DNA of 5,413 bases from Alphaproteobacteria bacterium (GCA_005884855.1 VAZS01000190.1:2635-8047); one strand, 5' to 3'; positions 1-5,413 are shown, counted from the stretch's first letter. Made by a program: numbers and translations. Notes: generated from the sequence alone by a model not told the origin.

Positions 1-201
1 CGGAGCCGCCTTCGGGGCAGCAGCCTTGGGCGCTGCAGCCTTGGCTTTCGGTGCCGCGGGAGCCGGAGCGGCGGGAGCCGGAGCAGGCTGCTGGGCCTGG
101 ACCTCGGGGCCCAGCAATGTGGCGCTCAATGCGGTTGCCGCCAACAACGCGAGAACCCGCCCACGCGTCCGGACCGACGCGGCCAAGATACGGAAATTCA
201 T
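1..201 (-). CDS. Exported Ala/Pro/Lys-rich protein, probable invasion-associated locus B (IalB) family, N-terminal part
   Basis: The minus strand reads openly from an ATG at 201-199 to the window edge, giving 67 codons; the C-terminal part lies outside. The protein begins MNFRILAASVRTRGRVLALL and shows a typical Sec signal peptide: basic n-region (three Arg), a hydrophobic Ala/Leu core at about residues 17-31, and a likely signal peptidase I site after V-Q-A (residue 36). The mature part starts as a low-complexity linker of Ala, Pro and Lys (about residues 37-67). A good Shine-Dalgarno (GAAAGGG, 8 nt spacing) fixes the start. From memory, this arrangement (same kind of signal peptide, then a PAPA/APKA linker) is typical of IalB-family proteins in Bradyrhizobium, small periplasmic or surface proteins named after a Bartonella invasion factor. 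The conserved IalB domain itself is not in the window, so the family call is an inference from the N-terminus. It is transcribed divergently from the binding-protein gene. Confidence 0.72.
   Translation of the reverse strand, partial: MNFRILAASVRTRGRVLALLAATALSATLLGPEVQAQQPAPAPAAPAPAAPKAKAAAPKAAAPKAAP
20..84. repeat. 15-bp period repeats coding for an Ala-Pro-Lys linker
   Basis: Two imperfect tandem pairs share a 15-bp period. GCAGCCTTGG occurs at 20-29 and 35-44, and GCGGGAGCCGGAGC at 56-69 and 71-84. On the minus strand they encode pentapeptide units of the kinds AAPKA and APAPA in the linker that follows the signal peptide. The exact 15-nt period at DNA level suggests growth by slippage or unequal exchange rather than only amino acid bias. 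Confidence 0.6.
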
Positions 202-209
202 TGCGGAAA

Positions 210-216
210 CCCTTTC
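210..216 (-). promoter_or_regulatory. Ribosome binding site of the exported-protein gene
   Basis: Read on the minus strand this is GAAAGGG, with 8 nt between it and the ATG at 201-199. It is the only convincing Shine-Dalgarno at a gene start in this window and supports the chosen start. Confidence 0.55.
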
Positions 217-242
217 TGAACGGGAGCGCCCCAAAAGTACGG

Positions 243-276
243 GAGACACCACACTTGGCCGCTTGGCGGCTGTCTC
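243..276. repeat. Two-part inverted repeat in the presumed leader of the exported-protein gene
   Basis: GAGACA (243-248) is complementary to TGTCTC (271-276). Inside it, GCCGC (258-262) pairs with GCGGC (266-270) around a 3-nt loop, leaving a 9-nt bulge on one side. The structure would lie about 40 nt before the ATG in the minus-strand transcript. There is no T-run, so it is not an intrinsic terminator. Its function is unknown and chance pairing in GC-rich DNA is possible. Confidence 0.3.
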
Positions 277-333
277 ATTGCCAATTGAGGCGGATACGTG
301 ACAGGCCCTGACGGTCTTGGTCAATTGCACGCC

Positions 334-361
334 TTCATACAGGGGCGGGCTAAAAGATCAA
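334..361 (-). promoter_or_regulatory. Weak candidate promoter for the leftward exported-protein gene
   Basis: On the minus strand TTGATC (361-356) and TATGAA (339-334) are separated by 16 nt; each matches the sigma-70 consensus at 4 of 6 positions. It would start transcription near 327, giving a leader of about 125 nt that contains the 243-276 hairpin. This is pattern matching only and could be chance. Confidence 0.2.
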
Positions 362-399
362 TGGCGACAGGCATCTTTCATGATTGACGGATGTCGCCA
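362..399. promoter_or_regulatory. 38-bp interrupted palindrome between the divergent genes, candidate operator
   Basis: TGGCGACA (362-369) and TGTCGCCA (392-399) are perfect 8-bp inverted arms. The symmetry axis (380.5) coincides exactly with that of a central palindrome TCATGA (378-383). By my count 14 of 19 half-site positions are symmetric. The arm centres are 30 bp apart, about three helical turns. It lies just upstream of the candidate extended -10 at 416-424, overlapping the place of its -35, and abuts the candidate -35 of the leftward gene. This fits a site for a dimeric or tetrameric regulator acting on both sides. No regulator gene is present in the window, and the site resembles no operator that I can name. 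Confidence 0.4.
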
Positions 400-415
400 G
401 CGGCCCCCGCAGCTA

Positions 416-424
416 TGGTAAAAT
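416..424 (+). promoter_or_regulatory. Candidate extended -10 promoter of the peptide-binding protein gene
   Basis: TGGTAAAAT matches the extended -10 form TGnTATAAT, with 5 of 6 hexamer positions. No good -35 hexamer is found 16-18 nt upstream, which extended -10 promoters tolerate. Transcription would start near 431, which coincides with the upstream GTG and leaves a leader of about 45 nt before the ATG at 476. This supports the ATG as the true start. Confidence 0.33.
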
Positions 425-475
425 CGACCGGTGAGCAATATCGAATCATATCAACGTACTGTCTTGCGAATTTCG

Positions 476-2296
476 ATGCACAGGCGGGTTCGAATTTTCG
501 TTGGCGGCGTCCTCACTCTCGGAATGTCGCTGCTGTTCGAGCCCGGCAACGCGGCGGCGAACGAGAGCTACGCAATCGCCATGCACGGCGCGCCGGCTTT
601 GCCTCCCGATTTCTCCCACATGCCCTACGCCAATCCCGATGCGCCGAAGGGCGGCCGGCTGGTACAAGGGGTTCACGGTACCTTCGACAGTCTGAACCCG
701 CTCATCGTGCGGGGCCTCGCCGTCCAGCAAATCAGGGGTTCTGTGCTGGAAAGCCTCATGGCGAGGGGCAACGATGAGGCTTTCACGCTGTACGGTTTGT
801 TGGCAAAGAGCGTCGAGACGGACGACTCAAGGAGTTACGTCACCTTCCATCTCGATCAGAGGGCGCGCTTCTCCGACCGCCAGCCGGTGACTGCCGATGA
901 CGTGCTATTTTCGTGGGCGTTGTTGCGCGACAAAGGCCGGCCCAACCATCGCCAGTATTATTCCAAGGTAGTTAAGGCCGAAGCGCTCGACGCCCGCACG
1001 GTCCGTTTTGATTTCGGCGGGGCCATCGACCGCGAACTGCCGCTGATCCTTGGACTGATGCCGGTGCTGCCCAAGCATGCCGTCGATATCGCGACCTTCG
1101 AAGAAACCACCATGACGGGGCCGATCGGTTCGGGCCCGTTTAGGGTCGGCGCCGTCAAGCCCGGCTCGAGCGTGACGCTGACGCGAAATGCCGAGTATTG
1201 GGGCCGAGACCTGCCGGTCAATCGGGGCTTGTGGAACTTCGACGAGATCAGATTAGACTTCTATCGCGAGTCGAACGGGCACTTCGAAGCGTTCAAGCGC
1301 GGCCTTTATGACTTTCGTATCGAAAACGAACCGCTGCGCTGGCACGAAGGATACGATTTTCCAGCGGCCCGCAAAGGCGAGGTGATCCGCGATGCCATCA
1401 AGACCGGGCTGCCACAACCCTCGGAATTCCTCGTCTTCAACACCCGCCGTCCGGTGTTTTCCGATATCCGCGTGCGCCAGGCTTTGATCCAGCTATTCGA
1501 TTTTGAGTGGATCAACCAAAATTACTTCTTCGGACTCTACGGACGCTCGCCAAGTTACTTCGCTGGGTCCGAATTATCGGCCTATGGGCGGGCCGCCGAT
1601 GATCGCGAGCGCGAACTGTTGAAACCGTTCGCCGCTCACGTATCATCAGATGTTCTCGAAGGCCGCTACCGCCTTCCCGCCACTGATGGCTCGGGGCGCG
1701 ATCGCACGACCCTCCGCAATGCGCTGGGGTTGTTGTCCCAGGCGGGCTATGATTTGGACGGAACGGTGCTGCGGCAGCGTTCCACCAAGACGCCCCTGAC
1801 CTTCGAAATTCTCGTGACAACGCGCGACCAGGAGCGGATTGCGCTTGCCTATATGCGCGATCTGAAGCGCGCGGGGATCGAGGCCTCGGTGCGAGCGGTC
1901 GATGCCGTTCAATTCGACCAACGCAAGCTTGGATTCGATTTTGACATGATCCAGAACAGCTGGGACCAATCGCTCTCGCCGGGAAACGAACAGTCGTTTT
2001 ACTGGGGCAGCGAGGCCGCCGAACTTCAAGGCACGCGCAATTACATGGGCGCCAAAGACCCGGCCATCGACGCAATGATAGCGGCCATGCTGGAGGCGCG
2101 CGAGCATCCGGTTTTTGTTTCGGCGGTGCGGGCATTGGACCGGATCCTGATGTCAGGGTTTTACACGATTCCGGTGTTTAGCGTTCAAGAGCAATGGATC
2201 GCGCGGTGGAATGTGATAGAAAAGCCAAATGCCACTGCGCTGACCGGCTATCTCCCGGAAACTTGGTGGCGACGGCCGGACCAAAACCCGAAGTGA
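476..2296 (+). CDS. YejA-type periplasmic oligopeptide-binding protein of an ABC transporter (SBP family 5)
   Basis: This is an extracellular solute-binding protein of family 5 (SBP_bac_5), YejA branch, which captures peptides in the periplasm for an ABC importer. It has 606 residues from the ATG at 476, close to the roughly 604 of E. coli YejA. Residues 1-28 form a signal peptide (basic start MHRRVR, hydrophobic core, likely cut after N-A-A-A) without a lipobox Cys. Recalled YejA landmarks are present: NPDAPKGG at 53-60 with GTFDSLNP soon after, ARFSD near 130, GPIGSGPF near 215, LPVNRGLWNFDEIR near 246-259, and RRPVFSDIRVRQAL leading into FDFEWIN at about 324-347. An in-frame GTG at 431 would add 15 residues. 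I prefer the ATG because the extra codons have poor third-position GC, lengthen the signal n-region and coincide with a possible transcription start. Neither start has a clear Shine-Dalgarno. No yejB, yejE or yejF permease or ATPase gene adjoins it, so it is an orphan here. The next gene starts 4 nt downstream. Confidence 0.9.
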   Translation: MHRRVRIFVGGVLTLGMSLLFEPGNAAANESYAIAMHGAPALPPDFSHMPYANPDAPKGGRLVQGVHGTFDSLNPLIVRGLAVQQIRGSVLESLMARGNDEAFTLYGLLAKSVETDDSRSYVTFHLDQRARFSDRQPVTADDVLFSWALLRDKGRPNHRQYYSKVVKAEALDARTVRFDFGGAIDRELPLILGLMPVLPKHAVDIATFEETTMTGPIGSGPFRVGAVKPGSSVTLTRNAEYWGRDLPVNRGLWNFDEIRLDFYRESNGHFEAFKRGLYDFRIENEPLRWHEGYDFPAARKGEVIRDAIKTGLPQPSEFLVFNTRRPVFSDIRVRQALIQLFDFEWINQNYFFGLYGRSPSYFAGSELSAYGRAADDRERELLKPFAAHVSSDVLEGRYRLPATDGSGRDRTTLRNALGLLSQAGYDLDGTVLRQRSTKTPLTFEILVTTRDQERIALAYMRDLKRAGIEASVRAVDAVQFDQRKLGFDFDMIQNSWDQSLSPGNEQSFYWGSEAAELQGTRNYMGAKDPAIDAMIAAMLEAREHPVFVSAVRALDRILMSGFYTIPVFSVQEQWIARWNVIEKPNATALTGYLPETWWRRPDQNPK

Positions 2297-2300
2297 TTCC

Positions 2301-3806
2301 GTGATCCAGACCGCCGCATCGCCGACGCTCGACGTGTTGTTTCGACGAATACTGGCTCGAAAGCCGGACGCGCTGGCGCTGCTTGATCCCATCAACAAAC
2401 AACGGGTCACAGGTTTTACGGCAAAGCGTTTGACCTTCGCCGAAGCTGATCGCGCGATCTCCGCGCTCGCGGCGCACTTTATCGAAGCGGGCTTGCCGAA
2501 TAATTCCATCATTGCGGTTCAACTGCCGAATACGGTCGAACTTATGCTGACCGTGCTTGCCGCGCACCGCGCAGGCCTGGTTGTCGCGGTGTGTCCGCTG
2601 CTGTGGCGGCAGGCGGAATTGACGGTCGCGCTTAATCGCACCGGCGCGCGTGCAATCGTTACCGCCGCCAAAATCGACGGCATCGATCACGCCGACCTCG
2701 CAATGAACGCCGCCGCCGAGGCGTTTTCGATCCGCCATGTTTGCGGTTTTGGCACCGATCTGCCCGAGGGGATGGCCTCGCTCGACCTTGCCGTCGAACT
2801 TCAATCGTCCACCACACGCCCAATCGTCGAGGACGGTCGCAAGGCCGCGATTATCTCCTTTGACGTCACCGCTGAAGGCTTCCGTCCGGTACCGCGAACC
2901 CATTTGCATCTGATTGCCGGCGCTCTCGCCTTCTCGCTTGAAAGCGACGTTCCGCAAGGCTCAACGCTGATGTCGGCCTTCGCCGCCAGTTCTTTTGCGG
3001 GCCTGAGCTCAAGTCTGGGGCTCTGGCTGCTGACGGGCGGCACGCTCGCGCTGCATCACCCATTCGACAGCGAGGTGCTTGAACGTCAAATCAGAGAGCA
3101 AAGCTGCGACACGCTGATCGCGCCGGCGCAACTGGCGCTCCGTTTGAATACGGCCGACTTGGCATCTCGGCTGCCGGCATTGCGCAATGTGATCGGTCTG
3201 TGGCGCGCGCCGGAGCAGGTCACGTCGAGCCCGGCCTGGACTGTAGAACAAGCGACCCTGACCGATATTTATCTGTTCGGAGAAGCCGGGCTGTTCGGCG
3301 CGCGCCGTAGCGGGGATGGGACACCAGCACCGATCCTTCCGGGACGGCAGGGCGCCCGACGCGAGGTGCCGGGGTCCTCGATTGCGGGCGAAGTCTTTCT
3401 GACCCCTAAGGGGACGCTGGCATTGCGGGGGCCCATGGTGACAGCCGCGGCATACGCCCCTCCGCTCCCGCCGAGCGGCTCGCTGGTTGCGCAGCCAGCG
3501 CCGCGCGATTTCGTCGATACCGAGTATGCCGCCCGGCTGGACCGTTCGACCGGAGCGATCTGCATCACCTCGCCGCCGTCGGGCATCATGGCGGTCGGAG
3601 GATACAGGTTCTTGTCCGGGGAGCTGCAGGAATGGGCCAAGCGGCTTGGCCAAGGCGCGCTGCTGACCGCGTTGCCTGACCGGCTCAGCGGCCATCGGCT
3701 GGCCGGACGCGCCCAGGACAATGCCCGGGCTCGCGCAGCCCTGAACGAACTCGGGCTTAACCCGCTGATGGTCGAAGCCTTTCGCGATCGGGCAAACTCG
3801 CCTTAG
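2301..3806 (+). CDS. Class I adenylate-forming enzyme family protein (acyl-CoA synthetase-like), probably catalytically degenerate
   Basis: The 501-residue product has the overall layout of the AMP-binding (ANL) superfamily. It has an N-terminal region with LTFAEADRAISALAAHF (44-60) and IAVQLPNTVELMLTVLAAHRAG (71-92), an A5-like segment YLFGEAGLF (324-332), an A6-like GEVFL...RGPMVTAAAY (363-385), and an A8-like hinge region from FVDTEYAARLD to GGYRF (404-437). The ATP-handling motifs are eroded. The Ser/Thr/Gly-rich P-loop (usual TSGTTGxPKG) reads FDVTAEGFRPV (187-197). The TGD Asp region reads DTEY, the hinge GR position reads PPSG, and no GK-type A10 lysine is seen in the short C-terminus. 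True family members load an acyl or aryl acid as adenylate, usually for CoA transfer. This one may bind a ligand or have a structural role instead, which is inference. It starts with GTG 4 nt after the binding-protein stop, suggesting translational coupling. There is no frameshift or internal stop, so it is a maintained gene rather than a pseudogene. Confidence 0.8.
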   Translation: MIQTAASPTLDVLFRRILARKPDALALLDPINKQRVTGFTAKRLTFAEADRAISALAAHFIEAGLPNNSIIAVQLPNTVELMLTVLAAHRAGLVVAVCPLLWRQAELTVALNRTGARAIVTAAKIDGIDHADLAMNAAAEAFSIRHVCGFGTDLPEGMASLDLAVELQSSTTRPIVEDGRKAAIISFDVTAEGFRPVPRTHLHLIAGALAFSLESDVPQGSTLMSAFAASSFAGLSSSLGLWLLTGGTLALHHPFDSEVLERQIREQSCDTLIAPAQLALRLNTADLASRLPALRNVIGLWRAPEQVTSSPAWTVEQATLTDIYLFGEAGLFGARRSGDGTPAPILPGRQGARREVPGSSIAGEVFLTPKGTLALRGPMVTAAAYAPPLPPSGSLVAQPAPRDFVDTEYAARLDRSTGAICITSPPSGIMAVGGYRFLSGELQEWAKRLGQGALLTALPDRLSGHRLAGRAQDNARARAALNELGLNPLMVEAFRDRANSP

Positions 3807-3824
3807 TGCAGTCGAACACGTTCG

Positions 3825-3850
3825 TTGACGCGCCATTAAGGCCGTCTAAT
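3825..3850 (+). promoter_or_regulatory. Weak candidate promoter upstream of the GGDEF-like gene
   Basis: TTGACG (3825-3830) and TCTAAT (3845-3850) each match the sigma-70 hexamers at 5 of 6 positions, but the spacer is only 14 nt, shorter than the usual 16-18. It would start transcription near 3857, inside the hairpin that follows. If real, the third gene could be expressed apart from the two upstream genes. Confidence 0.2.
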
Positions 3851-3852
3851 TA

Positions 3853-3882
3853 GGATCCAGCTCTGCACGGTTGCGTGGATCC
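3853..3882 (+). repeat. Hairpin with GGATCCA/TGGATCC arms just upstream of the GGDEF-like gene
   Basis: GGATCCA (3853-3859) pairs perfectly with TGGATCC (3876-3882), giving a 7-bp stem. The 16-nt interior can form a further small stem, GCA (3865-3867) with TGC (3872-3874). The hairpin covers the in-frame GTG at 3875 and ends 10 nt before the ATG at 3893. It could influence translation initiation in the transcript. It is not a terminator, since no T-run follows. Confidence 0.4.
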
Positions 3883-3892
3883 GAGTTTCCAG

Positions 3893-5125
3893 ATGTCCCA
3901 GCAAGGTCCGATCATTGTCGTATCGGCCGGTGAGCCGCCGCCGTTCGCGAGCGCGCTTCATGATGCGGAGCTGTTACCGGTGGTTCCCTGTCGCTGGGCG
4001 GATGCCTCGCGCTCGCTCGCACAATTGGCCCCGGCGGCGGTTGTGGTTGCAGCTTCGGCGACGGCTGAAATCGGCCTTGAAGCGCTCGCCAGGCAGGTCG
4101 CCGCAACGAGGCTATATCTTCCGCTGATCGTGGTTGACCCCACGACCTCGCTACCGGACAACGCCATTCCCTGCACGCAGAGCGGCGGCAAATTCGATCG
4201 CCTGATTGCGCGGCTGCGCTCGGCGCTGCGGGTCAGGACGCTGCACTCGACTGTCATGCGCCGGGTTGGTGGCGGCGCGGCGGCGCTTGCGACGTTTGAT
4301 GATGCCGATCCCGCGCGTGATCCCACGGTGCTGTTGATCGGCCGTGGCGCCGCCTACCCTTCCCTCTCTGTATCGCTCGGCGAGCGGATGGGAGTGGTGG
4401 GCGCGCTCAGGATCGAAGCCGCGGCCAAACATCTTACCACGCGAGACATCGACGGCATCGTGCTCGGTGAGGGTTTTACACCTCGTGTGGAAGACGCCTT
4501 CCTCACCGTGCTGGCCGAGGATGCACGATTCCGCAATCTGCCGGTGGTGCTGACCTCGGATGCGGTGTCGCCGGCCTATGATCTTCCCAATCTTGAAATC
4601 ATCGCCGCCGAGCCTTCGCGCGTCGCCGCTAATGCCTTGCCGCTGCTCCGGCAGCACGCCTTCGAATCTCATTTACGCCGCATGTTGAAGTCGATCGACG
4701 CCGGCGGGCTGCTTGACCCCAGGACCGGCTTGCTTGCACCGGCCGCATTCAATCGCGATTTCGCCACCGCCGTGCATCAAACCGTATCGAATGGCGGCGG
4801 ATTGTCGGTGGCTCGCTTTGCCTTCGACCCGGACCACCCGCGCGCGCAACTGGATGGTGCGCGGATACTCAGCCGGCTGATGCGGCAAATGGATTTCGGT
4901 GCCGCGCAAGAGGACGGCTCCGTCCTCGTGGTGTTCGCCGAGACCGATTTACGCACCGCTCACATGATAGCGCGGCGGCTCACCAGCGTGATACGCCAAA
5001 CCAGCCACGGCAAACGGGACCCACGGTCGGAGCCGCTTGTTACGGTAGCAAGCCTTCTACCATCAGACTCGGCAAAATCCCTGTTGGCGAGGCTATACGA
5101 TGAGGCCCGCCGCGCCGCGTCTTGA
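3893..5125 (+). CDS. PleD-like REC-REC-GGDEF protein with degenerate signatures (probable pseudo-diguanylate cyclase)
   Basis: From the ATG at 3893 the product has 410 residues. The order of domains recalls PleD. A receiver-like domain spans about 5-120 (strands PIIVVS, AAVVVAAS, LPLIVVD). A second receiver-like domain spans about 145-260, with the typical strand-4 text LPVVLTSDA near 217-225. A GGDEF-like domain spans about 275-405, opening with DPRTGLL (compare DxLTGLxNR). The active positions are degenerate. The acceptor-Asp strand of receiver 2 reads GIVLGEGFTP, its usual Lys-Pro reads Glu-Pro (near 240), and the GGDEF signature aligns with EDGSV (340-344). Loss of this signature implies no c-di-GMP synthesis, and there is no I-site RxxD immediately before it. 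A DPDHP at 312-316 may correspond to the DxDxF strand. It is presumably cytoplasmic: no signal peptide or membrane segment is seen. A GTG at 3875 would add six residues but lies in a hairpin; neither start has a strong Shine-Dalgarno. A scaffold or sensory role is inference. Confidence 0.75.
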   Translation: MSQQGPIIVVSAGEPPPFASALHDAELLPVVPCRWADASRSLAQLAPAAVVVAASATAEIGLEALARQVAATRLYLPLIVVDPTTSLPDNAIPCTQSGGKFDRLIARLRSALRVRTLHSTVMRRVGGGAAALATFDDADPARDPTVLLIGRGAAYPSLSVSLGERMGVVGALRIEAAAKHLTTRDIDGIVLGEGFTPRVEDAFLTVLAEDARFRNLPVVLTSDAVSPAYDLPNLEIIAAEPSRVAANALPLLRQHAFESHLRRMLKSIDAGGLLDPRTGLLAPAAFNRDFATAVHQTVSNGGGLSVARFAFDPDHPRAQLDGARILSRLMRQMDFGAAQEDGSVLVVFAETDLRTAHMIARRLTSVIRQTSHGKRDPRSEPLVTVASLLPSDSAKSLLARLYDEARRAAS

Positions 5126-5129
5126 ATTG

Positions 5130-5413
5130 TCACGCCGCCTTGCGGTCCTCGGCGAGATTGGCGAGCTGACGCAGGATTTCGGTGGTGCCGGTCAAACGTT
5201 CCTCCGGCGTCTCCCATTCCTGGAAAAACACCACCTTCATGTCCGGCCGTACCCGCGCCGCCTGACCGTGCTGGCGGATGAAATAAATCAGGCGTTCCGG
5301 CTGAGCGAACTTGTTGTCGCGGAAAGTGATCACCGCGCCCTTTGGTCCGGCATCGACCTTCTCGACATTGGCACGGCGGCAATAGGCCTTGATCGTCGCG
5401 ACCTTGAAGAGAT
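5130..5413 (-). CDS. mfd: Transcription-repair coupling factor Mfd, C-terminal end
   Basis: The minus strand enters in frame from the right edge and reads 93 residues (LFKVATIKAYCRRANVEKVD at the start of the visible part) to a TGA at 5132-5130. I recognise this as the end of the C-terminal D7 (TRCF) domain of Mfd, with the alphaproteobacterial-looking tail containing VITFRDNKF, YFIRQHGQAARVRPD and VFFQEWETPEERL. Mfd is an ATP-driven DNA translocase of about 1150-1180 residues that displaces RNA polymerase stalled at lesions and recruits UvrA. D7 masks the UvrB-homology module until RNA polymerase is engaged. Everything upstream of D7, including the helicase motifs, lies outside the window. 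An internal GTG at 5333 (VITFRD) is an ordinary Val codon, not the start. The gene converges with the GGDEF-like gene, 4 bp between stops. Confidence 0.9.
   Translation of the reverse strand, partial: LFKVATIKAYCRRANVEKVDAGPKGAVITFRDNKFAQPERLIYFIRQHGQAARVRPDMKVVFFQEWETPEERLTGTTEILRQLANLAEDRKAA

Noticed and set aside
26..311. Two overlapping plus-strand frames over the left edge (Gly/Ala-rich and Arg/Pro-rich)
   Set aside because: They are antisense to the signal-peptide-bearing minus-strand gene, which has a good Shine-Dalgarno and a sensible protein.
384..389. TTGACG as the -35 of the promoter at 416-424
   Set aside because: The spacer to the hexamer at 419-424 would be 29 nt, far from the usual 16-18, so the two cannot belong to one sigma-70 promoter.
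1512..2135. 207-codon minus-strand frame inside the binding-protein gene
   Set aside because: Arg/Pro-rich composition typical of a wrong-frame translation; the sense strand carries conserved YejA sequence throughout.
2178..2957. 259-codon open frame on the minus strand across the junction of the first two plus-strand genes
   Set aside because: It spans the end of a well-supported gene and the start of the next, and shows no family motif. It is a codon-bias shadow.
3009..3836. 275-codon open frame on the minus strand opposite the adenylate-forming-like gene
   Set aside because: Its translation is Arg/Gln/Pro-rich without recognisable domains, and the opposite strand holds a clear family member. 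Long antisense frames are common in GC-rich DNA.
3853..3882. Hairpin between the second and third genes as an intrinsic terminator
   Set aside because: No run of T follows the stem and the stem is short, so termination there is not supported.
5333..5333. Start of a small 67-codon gene at a minus-strand GTG
   Set aside because: The frame continues upstream to the window edge with recognisable Mfd sequence; the GTG is an internal Val codon.

Overview
The window looks like chromosomal DNA of a high-GC alphaproteobacterium, most likely of the Bradyrhizobium/Rhodopseudomonas group (Nitrobacteraceae). I base this on GC-rich third codon positions, GTG starts, an Ala/Pro/Lys-rich exported protein start that resembles the invasion-associated locus B (IalB) proteins of that group, and an Mfd C-terminus of alphaproteobacterial type. 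I see no mobile element, tRNA, rRNA or CRISPR array.

Layout from left to right. (1) Positions 1-201, minus strand: the N-terminal 67 codons of an exported protein with a signal peptide and a low-complexity Ala-Pro-Lys linker, cut by the window edge. (2) Positions 202-475: a divergent intergenic region. It holds a 38-bp interrupted dyad (362-399), a possible extended -10 for the rightward genes and a hairpin in the presumed leader of the leftward gene. (3) Positions 476-2296, plus strand: a complete YejA-type periplasmic oligopeptide-binding protein. (4) Positions 2301-3806, plus strand, 4 nt downstream: a protein with the fold signature of class I adenylate-forming (acyl-CoA synthetase-like) enzymes whose ATP-binding motifs are largely lost. 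(5) Positions 3893-5125, plus strand, after an 86-nt gap containing a hairpin: a PleD-like protein (two receiver-like domains plus a GGDEF-like domain) in which the phosphorylation and cyclase signatures are degenerate. (6) Positions 5130-5413, minus strand: the C-terminus of the transcription-repair coupling factor Mfd, convergent with the previous gene and only 4 bp away.

The first two plus-strand genes are probably co-transcribed and translationally coupled; the third may be part of the same unit or have its own promoter. The notable point is two successive apparent pseudoenzymes (a would-be adenylating enzyme and a would-be diguanylate cyclase) behind an orphan peptide-binding protein that has no permease or ATPase gene next to it. 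Whether these three proteins work together is inference; the sequence shows only adjacency, orientation and motif loss.
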